DNA of 64,000 bases from the NCBI GenBank assembly GCA_044372405.1, contig JBILRW010000005.1, forward strand, positions 7,583-71,582, read 5' to 3'. The position numbers and the translations under genes were made by a program. Below, one piece after another: positions 52,313 to 61,317 of this stretch (its first letter is position 1; the number at the start of each line of letters is the position of its first letter). The DNA comes from CANGYM01 sp044372405. Its GTDB lineage: Bacteria; Pseudomonadota; Alphaproteobacteria; JAJTHO01; CANGYM01. Below the pieces are notes generated by a model that saw only the letters and a list, made by a program, of their open reading frames with translations, did not search any database and was not told the DNA's origin.

Positions 52313-53962
52313 CTAGAATCCCCCCATGCCGCCCATCATGTCACCCATGCCGCCGGCGCCAGGGGTGTTGTCGTTTTTGGGTTCTGGCTTATCGGCCACC
52401 ATGGCTTCGGTGGTGATCAGCAGAGACGCAACCGAGGCCGCATCTTGCAGCGCGGTCCGCACGACCTTTGTGGGGTCGATAATACCGGCCTTGATCATGT
52501 CCACGTATTCACCGGTTTGGGCGTTAAAGCCGTGGTTGGCGTCCTTGCTTTCCAGCAATTTGCCCGCCACAACAGCGCCATCGTATCCTGCGTTTTCAAC
52601 GATTTTACGAATGGGGGACTGAACGGCGCGACGAATGATGTCGATACCCGTGGTTTGATCGGCATTATCACCCTTCAGGTTGGCCAGAACGGTTGTTGCG
52701 AACAACAGCGCGCGGCCTCCGCCGGCAACGATACCCTCTTGAACGGCAGCGCGGGTGGCGTGCAGCGCATCGTCCACGCGGTCACGGCGTTCTTTCACTT
52801 CGGTTTCGGTGGCCCCACCGACGCGGATCACCGCAACACCGCCGGACAATTTGGCCAGACGTTCTTGCAGTTTTTCTTTGTCGTAATCAGAAGAGGTGTC
52901 CTCGATCTGGGCGCGGATTTGGGCGCAGCGGGCATCGATGTCGCCTTTTTTGCCGTTTCCGTTGATGATCGTGGTGTCATCCTTGGTGATGCGGATTTTT
53001 TTGGCGGTCCCCAGCATATTCAGGGTCACGTTTTCCAATTTAATCCCGATGTCCTCGGAAATGACTTCACCACCGGTCAAAATGGCAATGTCTTCCAGCA
53101 TAGCTTTCCGGCGGTCACCAAAACCAGGGGCTTTCACAGCGGCCACTTTCAGACCACCGCGCAGTTTGTTCACAACCAAAGTTGCCAGGGCTTCACCCTC
53201 AACATCTTCGGCAATGATCAGCAGCGGACGGCCACTTTGAACGACGCCCTCTAAAACGGGCAGCAAAGACTGCAAGCCGCTGAGTTTCTTGTCGTGCAGC
53301 AAAATGAACGGGTTGTCCAGCTCGGCCACCATTTTCTCAGAGTTTGTGACAAAGTAAGGGGACAGGTACCCACGGTCAAACTGCATACCCTCAACAACGT
53401 CGAGTTCTGAGGCCAAACTTTTGGCTTCTTCAACCGTAATAACGCCTTCATTGCCCACTTTTTTCATGGCACTGGCAATCATTTCGCCGATTTCTTTTTC
53501 TCCGTTGGCGGAAATGGTACCCACCTGAGAAATTTCTTCGGACGACGAGATCGCTTTGGACTGTTTTTGCAAAAATTCAACAATTTTGCTGACAGCCAAG
53601 TCAATCCCGCGTTTCAGATCCATGGGGTTCATGCCAGCGGCGACCGCTTTGTTGCCCTCAACAATAATGGCGCGGGCCAAAACAGTCGCCGTTGTTGTTC
53701 CATCGCCGGCCAGATCATTGGTTTTGCTGGCAACTTCACGGATCAACTGGGCGCCCATGTCTTGGAAAGGCTCCGCCAGTTCGATACTTTTGGCCACCGT
53801 CACACCGTCCTTGGTGATTTGGGGCGCGCCGAAAGATTTTTTAATCACCACGTTACGACCTTTGGGTCCCAGCGTGACAGAGACAGCGTCCGCGAGTTTG
53901 ATCACACCTTTGATCATTTCATCACGGGCATCGCTGCCGAAACGAATCAGTTTTGCAGTCAT
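52313..53962 (-). CDS. groEL: Chaperonin GroEL
   Basis: A 549-residue 60-kDa chaperonin. It has IRFGSDARDEMIKGV, the VTLGPKGRNVVI start, the nucleotide motif GDGTTTATVLA, GVITVEEAKSL, and AVKAPGFGDRRK. The C-terminal tail is the usual Gly-Met repeat (GAGGMGDMMGGMGGF). It lies 27 bp downstream of groES, and together they fold many cytosolic proteins and respond to heat. Confidence 0.98.
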   Translation of the reverse strand: MTAKLIRFGSDARDEMIKGVIKLADAVSVTLGPKGRNVVIKKSFGAPQITKDGVTVAKSIELAEPFQDMGAQLIREVASKTNDLAGDGTTTATVLARAIIVEGNKAVAAGMNPMDLKRGIDLAVSKIVEFLQKQSKAISSSEEISQVGTISANGEKEIGEMIASAMKKVGNEGVITVEEAKSLASELDVVEGMQFDRGYLSPYFVTNSEKMVAELDNPFILLHDKKLSGLQSLLPVLEGVVQSGRPLLIIAEDVEGEALATLVVNKLRGGLKVAAVKAPGFGDRRKAMLEDIAILTGGEVISEDIGIKLENVTLNMLGTAKKIRITKDDTTIINGNGKKGDIDARCAQIRAQIEDTSSDYDKEKLQERLAKLSGGVAVIRVGGATETEVKERRDRVDDALHATRAAVQEGIVAGGGRALLFATTVLANLKGDNADQTTGIDIIRRAVQSPIRKIVENAGYDGAVVAGKLLESKDANHGFNAQTGEYVDMIKAGIIDPTKVVRTALQDAASVASLLITTEAMVADKPEPKNDNTPGAGGMGDMMGGMGGF

Positions 53963-53989
53963 GGTTTTCTTCCTTTAAATAATAATAAA

Positions 53990-54304
53990 TTAAGCAGCTT
54001 TTTTCTTGGCCGAGGCACCGGTGAGAACACCCAAAGCATCGGATTCTTTCATAATCAGGTACTCTTGACCGTCGATTTTGACCTCAGTTCCTGACCATTT
54101 TCCAAACAGGATCACATCGCCGACTTTGACGTCCAGCGCCGCGATTTCGCCCTTGTCATTGCGGGCGCCTGGGCCGGCGGCAACAATTTCACCCTGAATG
54201 GGTTTTTCTTTGGCAGTATCGGGAATAATGATCCCGCCTGCCGTTTTTTCGTCTTGTTCCAGACGACGCACCAAAATGCGGTCGTGTAAGGGGCGAAAGT
54301 TCAT
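53990..54304 (-). CDS. groES: Co-chaperonin GroES
   Basis: A 104-residue lid protein. It starts MNFRPLHDRILVRRLEQDE, has the mobile-loop region EKTAGGIIIPDTAKEKP and VGDVILFGKWSGTEVKIDGQEYLIMKESD. A short Ala-Lys tail (ASAKKKAA) follows. ATG 54304 with GAGG eight bases upstream is chosen, and seven upstream codons are non-homologous. Confidence 0.97.
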   Translation of the reverse strand: MNFRPLHDRILVRRLEQDEKTAGGIIIPDTAKEKPIQGEIVAAGPGARNDKGEIAALDVKVGDVILFGKWSGTEVKIDGQEYLIMKESDALGVLTGASAKKKAA

Positions 54305-54370
54305 AAAACAACCTCTATCATACATTGTGGTTTACGGAAATTCCAGTGGGGTTTCCACCGCTAAACCTTT

Positions 54371-54399
54371 AGGTAGGTATCTGACCCTGGAATGTCAAG
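54371..54399 (-). promoter_or_regulatory. Sigma-32 (RpoH) promoter of groESL
   Basis: On the minus strand CTTGACA (54399-54393) begins the -35 region. After CTTG there are 18 bp, then CCTACCT (54377-54371), one base from the CyTATnT pattern. It lies about 67 bp upstream of groES. No CIRCE repeat is found, so HrcA control is not indicated. Confidence 0.68.
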
Positions 54400-54441
54400 G
54401 GCGGGAAGACTTTTTTTTAAAGGGTACCAGGGTTGCCTGAA

Positions 54442-55425
54442 TCAAGATCCCGCCTCTCTGGGCATCCCCTGATCCCGCATGGCCGTATAAAGGGCGTAAG
54501 GCTTGCCTTCTTTCAGGGCTTGCCAAACTAAGTGACACCCCTCCGTTAAGGTCGAAACCCGCCCCACAATCATCAGCGCCGCGGCGGCATTAACGGTAAC
54601 GCTTTGGCTATAGGCCTGATCCATAGCCTCAGCCCGCAACACAGACAATAGGGCCTGGGCATTGTCCTCGGGGGATCCCCCCCGCAACCCTGATGGGTCG
54701 GCAGGGGTAAAGGGGAAATTTTGGGGATTCAGTGTGCGCTTGAGGATCCCCATCTCTGAAATGTCAATAATGTCCGTTGCATGATGCAGGGCGATATCGT
54801 CGGATCCATCATGACCGTGCACCACCCAGGCCCGCCGTGTCCCCCGTTTTTGCAACAGGGCCGCCGTTTCCGGCAACCAATCCGCCCTGGCCACCCCCAG
54901 CAGTTGATACCCGGGCCGCGTGGGATTGGACAGTGGGCCCAAACGGTTAAAAACGGTGGGGACACCCAGGGCTTTTCGGGCCTGTCCCAGGTGTTTCAGG
55001 GCCGGATGAACCATAGGGGCGAAAACAAACGCCAGGCCATACTTTTCGTAAGATGCTGCTAACGACGCTACATCCTGGGGAAAGAACAGCCCCAGGCAAT
55101 CCCAAACGTCCGCCGATCCCGATTTTGATGTGGCACTGCGGTTGCCATGTTTACTGACAGAAACGCCCAGGGACGCAAGGACAAAGGCCACAGCCGTGGA
55201 AATATTCCGCTTATGCAGTCCACTGCCCCCTGTGCCGCAGACATCGATGGCATGAGGAAAAGAGGGGCACGGCAAAGCATACCGCAGCATTACATCCAAA
55301 AAACAGGACTGTGTTGCCAGAGGCGCGTTTTGGGTGTCTTTTAAAAAAGCCTCATAAGCCAAGATATCCTGAGATTCTGAGGCACAAAGATCCTGAAAAC
55401 GCTGACAAAGGGATTTTTCAGGCAT
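54442..55425 (-). CDS. trpD: Anthranilate phosphoribosyltransferase
   Basis: A 327-residue enzyme adding phosphoribose to anthranilate in tryptophan synthesis. Motifs are DVCGTGGSGLHKRNIST (PRPP loop), VSKHGNRSATSKSGSADVW, FAPMVHPALKHLGQARKALGVPTVFNRLGPLSNP and VVHGHDGSDD. No other trp genes are near, which is unusual for trpGDC-type operons of Alphaproteobacteria. trpS is at 39.7 kb but unrelated to this operon. Confidence 0.94.
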   Translation of the reverse strand: MPEKSLCQRFQDLCASESQDILAYEAFLKDTQNAPLATQSCFLDVMLRYALPCPSFPHAIDVCGTGGSGLHKRNISTAVAFVLASLGVSVSKHGNRSATSKSGSADVWDCLGLFFPQDVASLAASYEKYGLAFVFAPMVHPALKHLGQARKALGVPTVFNRLGPLSNPTRPGYQLLGVARADWLPETAALLQKRGTRRAWVVHGHDGSDDIALHHATDIIDISEMGILKRTLNPQNFPFTPADPSGLRGGSPEDNAQALLSVLRAEAMDQAYSQSVTVNAAAALMIVGRVSTLTEGCHLVWQALKEGKPYALYTAMRDQGMPREAGS

Positions 55426-55447
55426 GCGTGCATTCCAAAAAACAACA

Positions 55448-55523
55448 TGGTGGGCCCGGAGGGATTCGAACCCCCGACAACGCCGTTATGAGCGGCGCGT
55501 TCTAACCGCTGAACTACAGGCCC
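55448..55523 (-). tRNA. tRNA-Ile2 (anticodon CAU, lysidine type)
   Basis: A 76-nt cloverleaf with encoded CCA on the minus strand. The acceptor is GGGCCTG..., the D arm is GTTC-AGCGGTTA-GAAC, the anticodon stem GCCGC/GCGGC-like holds loop CTCATAA (CAU), and the T arm is GGTTCGAATCC. The GGGCCT start and body match tRNA-Ile(k2C) more than elongator or initiator Met. The lysidine call is inferred from body identity. Confidence 0.9.
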
Positions 55524-55541
55524 GAAAGAGGAGGAAAGAAC

Positions 55542-56207
55542 CTACGCCGCTTCCTCGTCAAGATGATTTTCCAGGCTTTTTTGTTTTTCCACAATGTCTT
55601 TAAAGTAGGCAACAGCGGCATCATAATTGGCCTGGGCAAAATCCCAGTTCACCAAGTTGTTCAAGAAAACATCCACAAAATCGGCCCGACGGTTGCGGTA
55701 ATCCACATAATACGCATGTTCCCAGACATCACAGGTGAGTAACAAGCGCGACCCAACCAACAGCGGCGTTTCTGCATTGGATGTTTTGGTGATGGCCAGT
55801 CCATCAAAGTTATGACACAGCCACACCCAACCACTGCCGAACTGGGCCAGGGCCGCTTCTTTAAAGGCCGCCTTAAACGCATCAAAGCTGCCAAATTTTT
55901 CATCCAGGGCAGCGCGCAGGGTTCCGGTAGGCTCTCCGCCGCCCCCAGGTTTTAGGCTGTTCCAGAAAAAATCATGATTGAAAACCTGGGCGGCGTTGTT
56001 AAAAACAACGTGATCCCCGGCACCAAAGGATGTTTCAACGATGTCTTCTAAGGATTGGCCTTCGTACTTTGTTCCGGGAACCAGGGTGTTTAGCTTGTCC
56101 ACATAGGCTTTGTGGTGTTTCCCGTGGTGAATTTCCAGAGTCTCCTTGGATAAATGAGGGGCCAAGGCATCCAGGGCGTAAGGTAAAGGCATAAGAGTCA
56201 ACGACAT
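55542..56207 (-). CDS. sodB: Superoxide dismutase (Fe type)
   Basis: A 221-residue Fe/Mn SOD converting superoxide to peroxide and oxygen. Metal ligands are in EIHHGKHHKAYVDKLN, FNHDFFWNSLKP, and the signature DVWEHAYYVDYRN. AALAQFGSGWVWL and the bulk pattern favour the Fe form. ATG 56207 has AGGGA upstream, and the longer frame adds five residues only. It is located by tRNA-Ile. Confidence 0.95.
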   Translation of the reverse strand: MSLTLMPLPYALDALAPHLSKETLEIHHGKHHKAYVDKLNTLVPGTKYEGQSLEDIVETSFGAGDHVVFNNAAQVFNHDFFWNSLKPGGGGEPTGTLRAALDEKFGSFDAFKAAFKEAALAQFGSGWVWLCHNFDGLAITKTSNAETPLLVGSRLLLTCDVWEHAYYVDYRNRRADFVDVFLNNLVNWDFAQANYDAAVAYFKDIVEKQKSLENHLDEEAA

Positions 56208-56365
56208 AAAAATCCCTAACATAAAAAGATAAAACGACAGGTACTATAGGGGGGGTTGAGACGAAACGCAATGTTCTTGACATGTTCTTGCGAAAATGGT
56301 TTTTAAATCTTTGCCTCACTCTCTGAACGGGGTACACTCTTTGGCAGAATCTCGAGCCAAGGTCC

Positions 56366-57673
56366 ATGTCCCTCTCCAAAGACGACACCCGCTATCTCTG
56401 GCACCCGTTTACGCAGCATGGGCACGCGGAAACGTCTTTTTTGCCCGTGGTTTCCGCCCGGGGATCGTTTCTTTTTGATGAAGCCGGCCGCAAAATCCTG
56501 GATCTGATTTCTTCGTGGTGGGTCATTACCCATGGTCATACCCATCCAAAATTGGTTCAGGCCATGGCGGATCAAGCTGCCCGCCTGGATCAAGTCATTT
56601 TTGCGGGCATAACCCATGAACCCGCAGTAACGTTGGGGCGAAGGCTTCAGGGGGCCCTGGGGCGGCGGGAGCTCTGGAAACTCTTTTTTTCCGATAACGG
56701 ATCCACGGCGGTGGAGGTGGCCCTGAAAATGGCCCTGCACGCCCAAAGTAATCGGGGGTATCCTGAAAAAAAAATGTTTTTGGCCTTTCAGGGCGGTTAT
56801 CACGGGGACACCGTGGGGGCCATGTCTGTGGGGCGCAGCAGTGGTTTTTTTGATCCGTATCAAAGGTTTTTGTTTCCTGTGCAAACGATCCCCTATCCCG
56901 ATACCTGGTGGGATGATCCTGATATTGTCCGTAAAGAAGAAGAGAGCCTGACCACCCTCAGCCACCATTTAAAAACTGGCAAGATCGCCGGCATGATTTT
57001 GGAGCCCCTGATCCAGGGGGCATCAGGCATGCGTGTATGTCGGGCTGCCTTTGTTAATCAGGTGGTGCGCCTCTGCCAAGACGCGGGGGCCCTGGTGATT
57101 TTTGATGAGGTCATGACGGGATTTGGTCGCACGGGCAGCTTGTTTGCGTTTCACCAGCTTTCTCAAGCGCCCGACATTATTTGTCTGGCCAAGGGGTTAA
57201 CCGGCGGGATGATGCCCATGTCCCTGACCTGCGCCAGTGAGTCTGTTTTTGATGCGTTTTTATCCGCCGATTTTTATCGCTGTTTAATACATGGGCATTC
57301 GTTTACGGCGAACCCAATCGCCTGCGCTGTGGCCAACCGGTCCTTATGGATGTTTGAAGAAGAACAAACCCTGGACAACATTGCCGCCATAAATCGCGTT
57401 CACCAAAAAGCCCTTGCCGATTTACAGAGCGCTGGCCTGGCCCATCGTCCCCGTGTTTTGGGCAGCCTGGCCGCTTTTGATATCACCCCTGAGCCCGTTT
57501 CTTATGACACAGAAAAAAACCATCATCTCAAACGTTTATTTCTTAAGGAGGGCCTGTTGCTCCGCCCCCTGGGGGGGACTCTATATTTGATGCCGCCTTA
57601 TTGTACGGCTTTGGGGGATTTAGAGGATGCGTACACGCGCATCGCTTCGATCCTTAGAAAGGGAAGATCGTGA
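56366..57673 (+). CDS. bioA: Adenosylmethionine-8-amino-7-oxononanoate aminotransferase
   Basis: A 435-residue class III PLP aminotransferase. It starts DTRYLWHPFTQHGHAETS, has ILDLISSWWVITHGHTHP (the SSWW signature of BioA), FFSDNGSTAVEVALKMA, QGGYHGDTVGAMSV, VIFDEVMTGFGRTG with the PLP Asp, and CLAKGLTGGMMPMSLT with the PLP Lys. It makes 7,8-diaminopelargonate for biotin. bioB, bioF and bioD are not adjacent. The stop overlaps the next GTG by 4 bp. Confidence 0.92.
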   Translation: MSLSKDDTRYLWHPFTQHGHAETSFLPVVSARGSFLFDEAGRKILDLISSWWVITHGHTHPKLVQAMADQAARLDQVIFAGITHEPAVTLGRRLQGALGRRELWKLFFSDNGSTAVEVALKMALHAQSNRGYPEKKMFLAFQGGYHGDTVGAMSVGRSSGFFDPYQRFLFPVQTIPYPDTWWDDPDIVRKEEESLTTLSHHLKTGKIAGMILEPLIQGASGMRVCRAAFVNQVVRLCQDAGALVIFDEVMTGFGRTGSLFAFHQLSQAPDIICLAKGLTGGMMPMSLTCASESVFDAFLSADFYRCLIHGHSFTANPIACAVANRSLWMFEEEQTLDNIAAINRVHQKALADLQSAGLAHRPRVLGSLAAFDITPEPVSYDTEKNHHLKRLFLKEGLLLRPLGGTLYLMPPYCTALGDLEDAYTRIASILRKGRS

Positions 57674-58224
57674 CAGTATCCTCTGTTTTTTTTAAATTTT
57701 TTTGCTTGTTGCTGCTCGGCGTACTGTTTTGGGTGGCGCTGGGGTTGTGGCATCGCGCCCCCCCTCCCCCGTCGTCGGCCTCTCTTTGGCTTTCGGGGCC
57801 AGAGGCGGCGATTTTAATCCAAAATCTGGGAAAGCGCCCCTCTAAAGCTGATGGAGCGCCAGAAAACACGGGACTTTTTCTTCCCCCCGTTCGGGGAGAA
57901 GCCCCTGTTTTATGGGACGGTTTGGGGCTTCTTTACTCTGTGGATTCGCTGCAACCGGTTTATGCACCGGCAGCGGGGGAGGTTTTATTTGCGCGTTTTG
58001 TCCCCGATGTTGGGTATGTTTTGATGATTCGTCATGATCAGCAGCGTATTAGTGTTATCACGGGCCTGGCCAAGCCGTCGTTTCATGAAGGGGATTTGGT
58101 TAAAACCAATCAAATTTTGGGGGTTCCTGAAAAAGACAAGGACACCCTTTTTTATATGCTGCGTCAAAAGGGGAAGGTCGTTGACCCACGCAAAATGTTT
58201 GATACAGTAGGGTCGCCTTTGTAA
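57670..58224 (+). CDS. Degenerate LytM/M23-like envelope protein
   Basis: A 184-residue protein with an N-terminal membrane anchor (FFKFFCLLLLGVLFWVALGLW). Its domain runs FLPPVRGEAPVLWDG, VDSLQPVYAPAAGEVLFARFVPDVGYVLMIRHD, then GDLVKTNQILGVPEKDKDTLFYMLRQKGKVVDPRKMF. This order matches LytM domains, but the HxxxD and HxH zinc ligands are absent, as in EnvC-like activators. The usual EnvC coiled coil is missing as well. It directly precedes ctpA, as envC/nlpD-like genes do in Alphaproteobacteria. It may activate amidases. Confidence 0.72.
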   Translation: MTVSSVFFKFFCLLLLGVLFWVALGLWHRAPPPPSSASLWLSGPEAAILIQNLGKRPSKADGAPENTGLFLPPVRGEAPVLWDGLGLLYSVDSLQPVYAPAAGEVLFARFVPDVGYVLMIRHDQQRISVITGLAKPSFHEGDLVKTNQILGVPEKDKDTLFYMLRQKGKVVDPRKMFDTVGSPL

Positions 58225-58257
58225 GGCTTGATTTTTAATCTTTTGGGACACCTTTCC

Positions 58258-59652
58258 ATGATCCGCATGCTTTCCGCACTTTTGACTGTGTCTTTGTGGT
58301 TTTCGGGGGGGGCCTATGCCCAGGAGGCCCAGCCCAAACCGGCGGCGACAACACAAGCGGCTCCCCAATCCACTAAAAATGAAGCGTTTTATGAACAACT
58401 GAATGTTTTTGGTGAGGTTTTAGAGCGCATTCGCACAGATTACGTCAAAGACACCAACGAAAAAGACCTGATCGAGGCTGCCATCAACGGGATGCTGACC
58501 AGTTTGGATCCCCACTCGGCGTATCATAATGCCGAAGACTTTAAAAATATGCAGGTGGAATTGCGGGGGGAATTTGGGGGCCTGGGGATTGAAGTCACCA
58601 TGGAAAACGGTCTGATTAAGGTCATGAGTCCCATTGACGACACGCCGGCCTCCCGCGCTGGGCTTCTTTCTGGGGATCTGATTACCCATATTGACGATAA
58701 ACCTGTTGTGGGCATGTCGCTGGATGATGCCGTTAAGAAAATGCGCGGCCCTGTGAACACCAAAATCACCTTGACCATTCGTCGGGGAGAGCAGGCCCCC
58801 TTTGATGTTGCCCTGACCCGCGATGTCATTGAAATTCAGTCTGTTAAATCCGAAGTCATTGATAACGTCGGTTATGTGCGCGTGCGCCGGTTTAACGAAA
58901 ACACCTTCACGGCCCTGAAAGCTGCCCTAGAGAAAATTGAAAAAGAAAATCCTGGTGTCCTGGGATATATTTTGGATTTGCGGAACAATCCGGGTGGGCC
59001 TTTGGATCAGGCGGTTTCGGTATCGGATGCCTTTTTAGAGGAGGGAGAAATCGTTTCCACCCGCGGACGCGATCCCAAAGAAACCCAGCGCTTTTTTGCC
59101 AAAAAAGGGGATTTGACCAACGGCAAGCCCTTGGTTGTGTTGATTAACGAGGGATCAGCCTCGGCTTCAGAGATTGTTGCGGGGGCCCTGAAGGATCAAG
59201 GACGGGCCATTTTAATTGGCGAAAAATCCTTTGGCAAAGGATCCGTGCAGTCCATTATTGCTATGCCGGGTCATGGCGCCATTCGGTTAACGACGGCGCT
59301 TTATTATACCCCCTCGGGTGTGTCCATTCAGGCCACGGGGATTACGCCCGATATTATTGTGCCTGTTGGCCGCTTAGAAACCCTGGACTACAAAACCAAC
59401 CGCGAATCCGATTTGATCGGGGCCATTAAAAATGCCCAAACCCCAACAAAAGAAGACGTTGCCCCTGACAAGAAAGCCCCCGTCGAAAAAGACAAAAAAG
59501 CTGACGAGCCCAAAGAAAGAAAGGGCGATGATAAAGGAAAACCCGATGCATCGCTGGTTCCTGAAAAACCCGCTGATGACTATCAGGTTTCCCGCGGCGT
59601 GGATTTGGTAAAGGCCATGGCCCTTTACGAGCGACACAAAACCAAAAAATAG
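58258..59652 (+). CDS. ctpA: Carboxyl-terminal processing protease (S41)
   Basis: A 464-residue periplasmic protease. The signal peptide is LLTVSLWFSGGAYA. A helical N-part with ERIRTDYVKD and MLTSLDPHSAYHN follows, then a PDZ domain (LRGEFGGLGIEVTMENG...GLLSGDLITHIDDKPVVG). The S41 catalytic core has Ser in EGSASASEIVAGALKDQ and Lys in GEKSFGKGSVQS. A charged Lys/Asp/Pro tail precedes the end. ATG 58258 is chosen for the signal peptide, and a non-ATG start at 58228 is possible. CtpA cleaves envelope proteins such as hydrolases. Confidence 0.95.
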   Translation: MIRMLSALLTVSLWFSGGAYAQEAQPKPAATTQAAPQSTKNEAFYEQLNVFGEVLERIRTDYVKDTNEKDLIEAAINGMLTSLDPHSAYHNAEDFKNMQVELRGEFGGLGIEVTMENGLIKVMSPIDDTPASRAGLLSGDLITHIDDKPVVGMSLDDAVKKMRGPVNTKITLTIRRGEQAPFDVALTRDVIEIQSVKSEVIDNVGYVRVRRFNENTFTALKAALEKIEKENPGVLGYILDLRNNPGGPLDQAVSVSDAFLEEGEIVSTRGRDPKETQRFFAKKGDLTNGKPLVVLINEGSASASEIVAGALKDQGRAILIGEKSFGKGSVQSIIAMPGHGAIRLTTALYYTPSGVSIQATGITPDIIVPVGRLETLDYKTNRESDLIGAIKNAQTPTKEDVAPDKKAPVEKDKKADEPKERKGDDKGKPDASLVPEKPADDYQVSRGVDLVKAMALYERHKTKK

Positions 59653-59661
59653 GAAAGGGAC

Positions 59662-61185
59662 GTGAGCCCCTTTCCCCTTCACCTCTCCGCTACCCAAAAA
59701 AATGCAGACCTCACACAGTGGCTTTATGCCCTGATTTTGTACACGGCCATCGTGGTCTGGTGCGTTGTTTTCGTTTCCACGGGTCCGGGGAGTATCCCCT
59801 ACACGGCCCTGGTCACCATGGGTTTTGTGGGTATTTGGCGCTATAGTTGGCTGGCCTTGCACGCTGTACGGGCGCTGGTTTATCTTCGGGGACATTTTCC
59901 CCTGTATCGCCAGGCGGCGGATGGCTATCGGAAAAATTTAAGCCGCGCGCACTATCCGTCTGTGGGGATTATTATCCCCTCTTATAAAATGGAAGCCTCT
60001 ATTTTTGATCGGGTTTTTTCGTCTTTGCTGGCAGAGGCCTATCACTATCCTGGATCTGTGGTTATCATCGCCGCCGTTACAACCCCTAAAGAAATAACCT
60101 GGATTCATAATCGTTTGTCCGTTTATGCTAAGCGCAAAGATACCCTGTTGTGGGAAATTTTCTTACAGGACGGTACGGGAAAACGGGCTGCCATGGCCGA
60201 GTCACTCACGCGCCTGAAACCCCACGGTCCTTTGGATCGTGTGATTCTGATGGATGGGGATACGGTGATTCAACCCAAAACGCTGGAGCGACTGGTGGGC
60301 TTTTTTGAAAGCCAACCGGATTTAGGGGCGATAACGCTGGATAATCGGCCCTTATGCCTTGGAAATTATCCCGGTATCCAGGCGTGGTACTCTCTTCGCA
60401 TGATCCAACGTCACTGGTTGATGGCGTCCATGAGTGTTTCCCGTCGTGTTTTGGTGTTAACGGGTCGGTTTTCCATGTTTCGGGGAGAGGTGGCCCTTCA
60501 AGAAGGATTTTTACAGGCCATTGCCGCTGACAGCCTGAATCACTGGCGGCACGGCCGTTTGGCCATGGTGACGGGGGATGATAAATCGACGTGGTTTTAC
60601 ACCTTAAAGCAGGGTCTGGCGATGCTTTATATCCCTGATATTTCTTGTGATACGATGGAGGACCCCGTCTCCCCCCATTTTTTTACCAATGCGCGTTTGC
60701 TGATGACGCGCTGGTTTGGCAATATGGTGCGTAATAGTGATCGGGCCATTGCCCTGGGGACCCGAAACATGCCCTTTTTTGTTTGGTGGTGTCTGGTGGA
60801 TCAGCGGCTGTCCACCTGGACAGCCATGATCGGCCCGGTGGGGGCCCTTTTCTTGGCCTTGATTTACCATAGCGCTTTGATACCGCTATACCTTTTATGG
60901 GTTCTGATCACGCGCAGTCTCTGGTCCGGCATCCTCACGTGGGTGCGGGGACCCTTTCATCCCTATTTCCCAGCGCTCCTGTTTTTTGGGCAAGTCTATG
61001 GGGCCATGGTCAAAATTCATGTCATGTTTCGGTTGCACCGCCAGCGCTGGACACGTCAAGTGTCTGCGGGGACCCAGGAAACAAAAGAGCAGCGCTGGGC
61101 AGGTATTGTTTTAGAAACGGCTTCTTATGGGATGTTTCTTTTTGTTATGGCTGTTGCCTTGGGGTTTTTGGTGGTGCGCCTGTAG
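59662..61185 (+). CDS. Alg8-like family 2 glycosyltransferase (mannuronan-synthase type)
   Basis: A 507-residue membrane GT2. Two helices lie near residues 18-40 and 45-75. The cytosolic GT domain has VGIIIPSYKMEAS, LMDGDTV (DxD), GAITLDNRP, LTGRFSMFRGE, SLNHWRHGRLAMVTGDDKSTWFYTL, and a QRLSTW segment. Several C-terminal helices end with KIHVMFRLHRQRWTRQ. The GDDKSTW and RQxWTRQ blocks are those of Alg8, the alginate polymerase. No alg44, algE or other alginate genes are near, so the polymer could differ. It begins 10 bp after ctpA, an unusual neighbour. Confidence 0.85.
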   Translation: MSPFPLHLSATQKNADLTQWLYALILYTAIVVWCVVFVSTGPGSIPYTALVTMGFVGIWRYSWLALHAVRALVYLRGHFPLYRQAADGYRKNLSRAHYPSVGIIIPSYKMEASIFDRVFSSLLAEAYHYPGSVVIIAAVTTPKEITWIHNRLSVYAKRKDTLLWEIFLQDGTGKRAAMAESLTRLKPHGPLDRVILMDGDTVIQPKTLERLVGFFESQPDLGAITLDNRPLCLGNYPGIQAWYSLRMIQRHWLMASMSVSRRVLVLTGRFSMFRGEVALQEGFLQAIAADSLNHWRHGRLAMVTGDDKSTWFYTLKQGLAMLYIPDISCDTMEDPVSPHFFTNARLLMTRWFGNMVRNSDRAIALGTRNMPFFVWWCLVDQRLSTWTAMIGPVGALFLALIYHSALIPLYLLWVLITRSLWSGILTWVRGPFHPYFPALLFFGQVYGAMVKIHVMFRLHRQRWTRQVSAGTQETKEQRWAGIVLETASYGMFLFVMAVALGFLVVRL

Positions 61186-61195
61186 TCAATTCCAT

Positions 61196-61292
61196 AATTA
61201 AGGTAACGCTGGCTGCGCCACACTTCGCAGTGCTCACCTACATTAAGTAGGCTCCGCGCTGCTCAGCTCGCTCGCCGACCGTTACCTTAATT
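61196..61292. repeat. Palindromic element with 13-bp perfect arms
   Basis: AATTAAGGTAACG (61196-61208) and CGTTACCTTAATT (61280-61292) flank a 71-bp interior that folds further (ACCTAC-ATTAA-GTAGG near 61240). It lies just after the Alg8-like stop and before rplA on the other strand. It resembles dispersed short palindromic repeats. No ORF is inside. Confidence 0.82.
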
Positions 61293-61317
61293 CTGAAACT
61301 GACTATATAGGGCAAAT

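Noticed and set aside
54305..54441. CIRCE element upstream of groES
   Set aside because: The inverted repeat TTAGCACTC-N9-GAGTGCTAA is absent. A sigma-32-type promoter fits instead.
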